From: Deltaproteobacteria bacterium
GTDB lineage: Bacteria; Desulfobacterota; Binatia; DP-6
Assembly (NCBI GenBank): GCA_005888095.1
Contig: VBKF01000125.1
Coordinates: 1-64,000 of the forward strand
Reading direction: 5' to 3'
Length of the DNA stretch: 64,000 nucleotides
The translations under genes were made by a program, and so were the position numbers. Positions 63,336-64,000 of the stretch are shown here, one piece after another. Each line of letters begins with the position of its first letter. The first letter of the stretch is position 1. The notes beneath the pieces were generated by a model that saw nothing but the letters and a program-made list of their open reading frames with translations, ran no database searches and had not been told where the DNA came from.

Positions 63336-63418
63336 AGCGCGTCCGGGTCGTCTGGTCGGAAGCGGCGATCGATGATCTCGAGGATCGTGCTCTAGGCAGC
63401 GGGCCCCGCAGACGCTAA
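63332..63418 (+). pseudogene. ParE/RelE-type toxin fragment
   Basis: The frame starts at a CTG (63332) in a CTGA overlap with the antitoxin stop, where other pairs in this window have ATGA or GTGA. LKRVRVVWSEAAIDDLEDRA matches the first 20 residues of ParE-type toxins. After that the sequence runs into GSGPRRR and a stop. The remaining 70 or so residues are missing. Confidence 0.65.
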
Positions 63419-63436
63419 GTTTTCATCTTGACTGAT

Positions 63437-63474
63437 CCCGGCCCGACCAGTAGGGCACCGAACGCCGGGCCGGG
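63437..63474. repeat. Perfect 9-bp inverted repeat CCCGGCCCG/CGGGCCGGG
   Basis: Arms 63437-63445 and 63466-63474, loop of 20 bases, between the toxin relic and the DUF2283 gene. Candidate operator or 3'-end hairpin; no T-run. Confidence 0.5.
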
Positions 63475-63527
63475 GCCCTTTGCGACAGGAGCTTCGAGCC
63501 TCCTGGCGACGGGCCGCAGGAGACTTG

Positions 63528-63743
63528 ATGAAGCTGCATTACTACGCGGAGACCGACTCGCTATACATCGAACTCAACGCGAGACCGAGCGCGGAGTCCC
63601 GGGAGATCGCGGACGGGCTCGTGGTGGACTTCGACGCGCAGGGGAACGTGGTCGGCATCGACGTCGATCAGGCCTCCAAGAAGCTCGACCTCGCGAGCCT
63701 GGAAGCGGAGTCGCTACCGGCGACGCGCGTGAGGATCGGCTAA
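63528..63743 (+). CDS. DUF2283 small protein
   Basis: 71 residues, GGAG upstream of ATG. MKLHYYAETDSLYIELNARPSAESREI and DGLVVDFDAQGNVVGIDV are hallmarks of DUF2283, which often occurs in toxin-antitoxin neighbourhoods. No partner toxin follows. Function unknown. Confidence 0.8.
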   Translation: MKLHYYAETDSLYIELNARPSAESREIADGLVVDFDAQGNVVGIDVDQASKKLDLASLEAESLPATRVRIG

Positions 63744-63896
63744 GCGGCGGGCGGCGCCAAGACGCCGCGCTGAGCCCCATCGTGGCGGGCTCGTGGTCGA
63801 GGGATCGATGCGTCGCGAGGAAGGCCTGTTCGCCCGCGTCATCCTGGTGAGCTCGATTCGTGGCGCCTGACGGCAGAGTCCCGATCGAGTGACGCT

Positions 63897-64000
63897 TCAG
63901 GCGTGCACCGCAGGCCGGCGGCCCGCCCACGGCCGCGCCTCCTCGAGCTGGGTAGCGACGCGGATCAGCAGGTCCTCGCGCCCGTACGCGGCCGCGAGCT
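63897..64000 (-). CDS. Amidase, C-terminus only (cut by the window edge)
   Basis: The last 34 codons of a second amidase: [20 protein letters not shown], then [13 protein letters not shown] and TGA. The end of the amidase at 60603 is nearly the same ([20 protein letters not shown]). A paralogue begins beyond the right edge. Confidence 0.85.
   Translation of the reverse strand, partial: LAAAYGREDLLIRVATQLEEARPWAGRRPAVHA

Overview
The window is about 70 percent GC and densely packed. Many neighbouring genes overlap by 1 or 4 bases at ATGA, GTGA or TGATG junctions. The gene content suggests a free-living, didermic, aerobic bacterium: F420-type LLM oxidoreductases, many acyl-CoA enzymes, an MlaA-type lipid transport protein, a secreted lipase with its foldase, an exosortase-associated TIGR04073 protein, and secreted cysteine-rich proteins with threonine-rich linkers. 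A deltaproteobacterial-type or Binatota-like lineage fits best. That is inferred from gene content only; no rRNA or tRNA gene was seen.

Layout. 1-6.3 kb: PQQ-propeller secreted protein, then a minus-strand operon (D-aminoacylase-type amidohydrolase, amidohydrolase_2, LLM oxidoreductase). 6.3-11.8 kb: membrane protein coupled to an adenylate cyclase; enoyl-CoA hydratase and short alpha-glucan phosphorylase; dCTP deaminase and a lipoprotein. 11.8-17.8 kb: BY-kinase-like protein, MlaA, urate-oxidase-N membrane protein, diiron protein with SDR, OB-fold protein. 17.9-28.6 kb: secreted Cys-motif protein, aminoglycoside-phosphotransferase-like kinase with acyl-CoA dehydrogenase, second diiron protein, copper-type P-ATPase with lipase-maturation-factor protein, another Cys-motif protein, TIGR04073 protein with a cyclase. 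29.5-31.5 kb: two convergent toxin-antitoxin modules with an orphan antitoxin between them. 31.6-36.5 kb: divergent acyl-CoA dehydrogenases, a half-size PaaK-like protein and an NTF2-GNAT fusion. 36.5-37.2 kb: antitoxin with a frameshifted PIN toxin. 37.4-41.6 kb: signal-less substrate-binding protein co-translated with two acyl-CoA ligases. 41.7-44.0 kb: large secreted Cys/Thr protein. 44-48 kb: five-gene minus-strand operon (LLM, alpha/beta hydrolase, Ltp2-like thiolase-fold protein, DUF35, isochorismatase-like). 48.2-48.9 kb: intact VapBC-like pair. 49-55.2 kb: lipase-like protein, two PaaK-like ligases, family-I lipase plus foldase. 55.2-59.5 kb: FMN enzymes, a secreted Thr-linker protein, a PIN-toxin fragment, enoyl-CoA hydratase, MBL-fold hydrolase. 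59.6-64 kb: O-methyltransferase, amidase, CrtC/AttH-like protein, Phd antitoxin with a broken toxin, DUF2283 protein, and the end of a second amidase.

Most genes look like CoA activation and oxidation of organic acids, lipids and amides, with hydrolases feeding them. Secreted lipase would release fatty acids, PaaK and AMP ligases activate them, acyl-CoA dehydrogenases and enoyl hydratases oxidise them, and the LLM/amidohydrolase groups handle unusual substrates. The other strong theme is toxin-antitoxin turnover: intact, orphaned and broken pairs lie in the same window, and several antitoxin genes start at short direct repeats that look like operators. Promoter-like boxes are visible at several starts, three of them only 6-7 bases upstream of the start codon, suggesting leaderless mRNAs.
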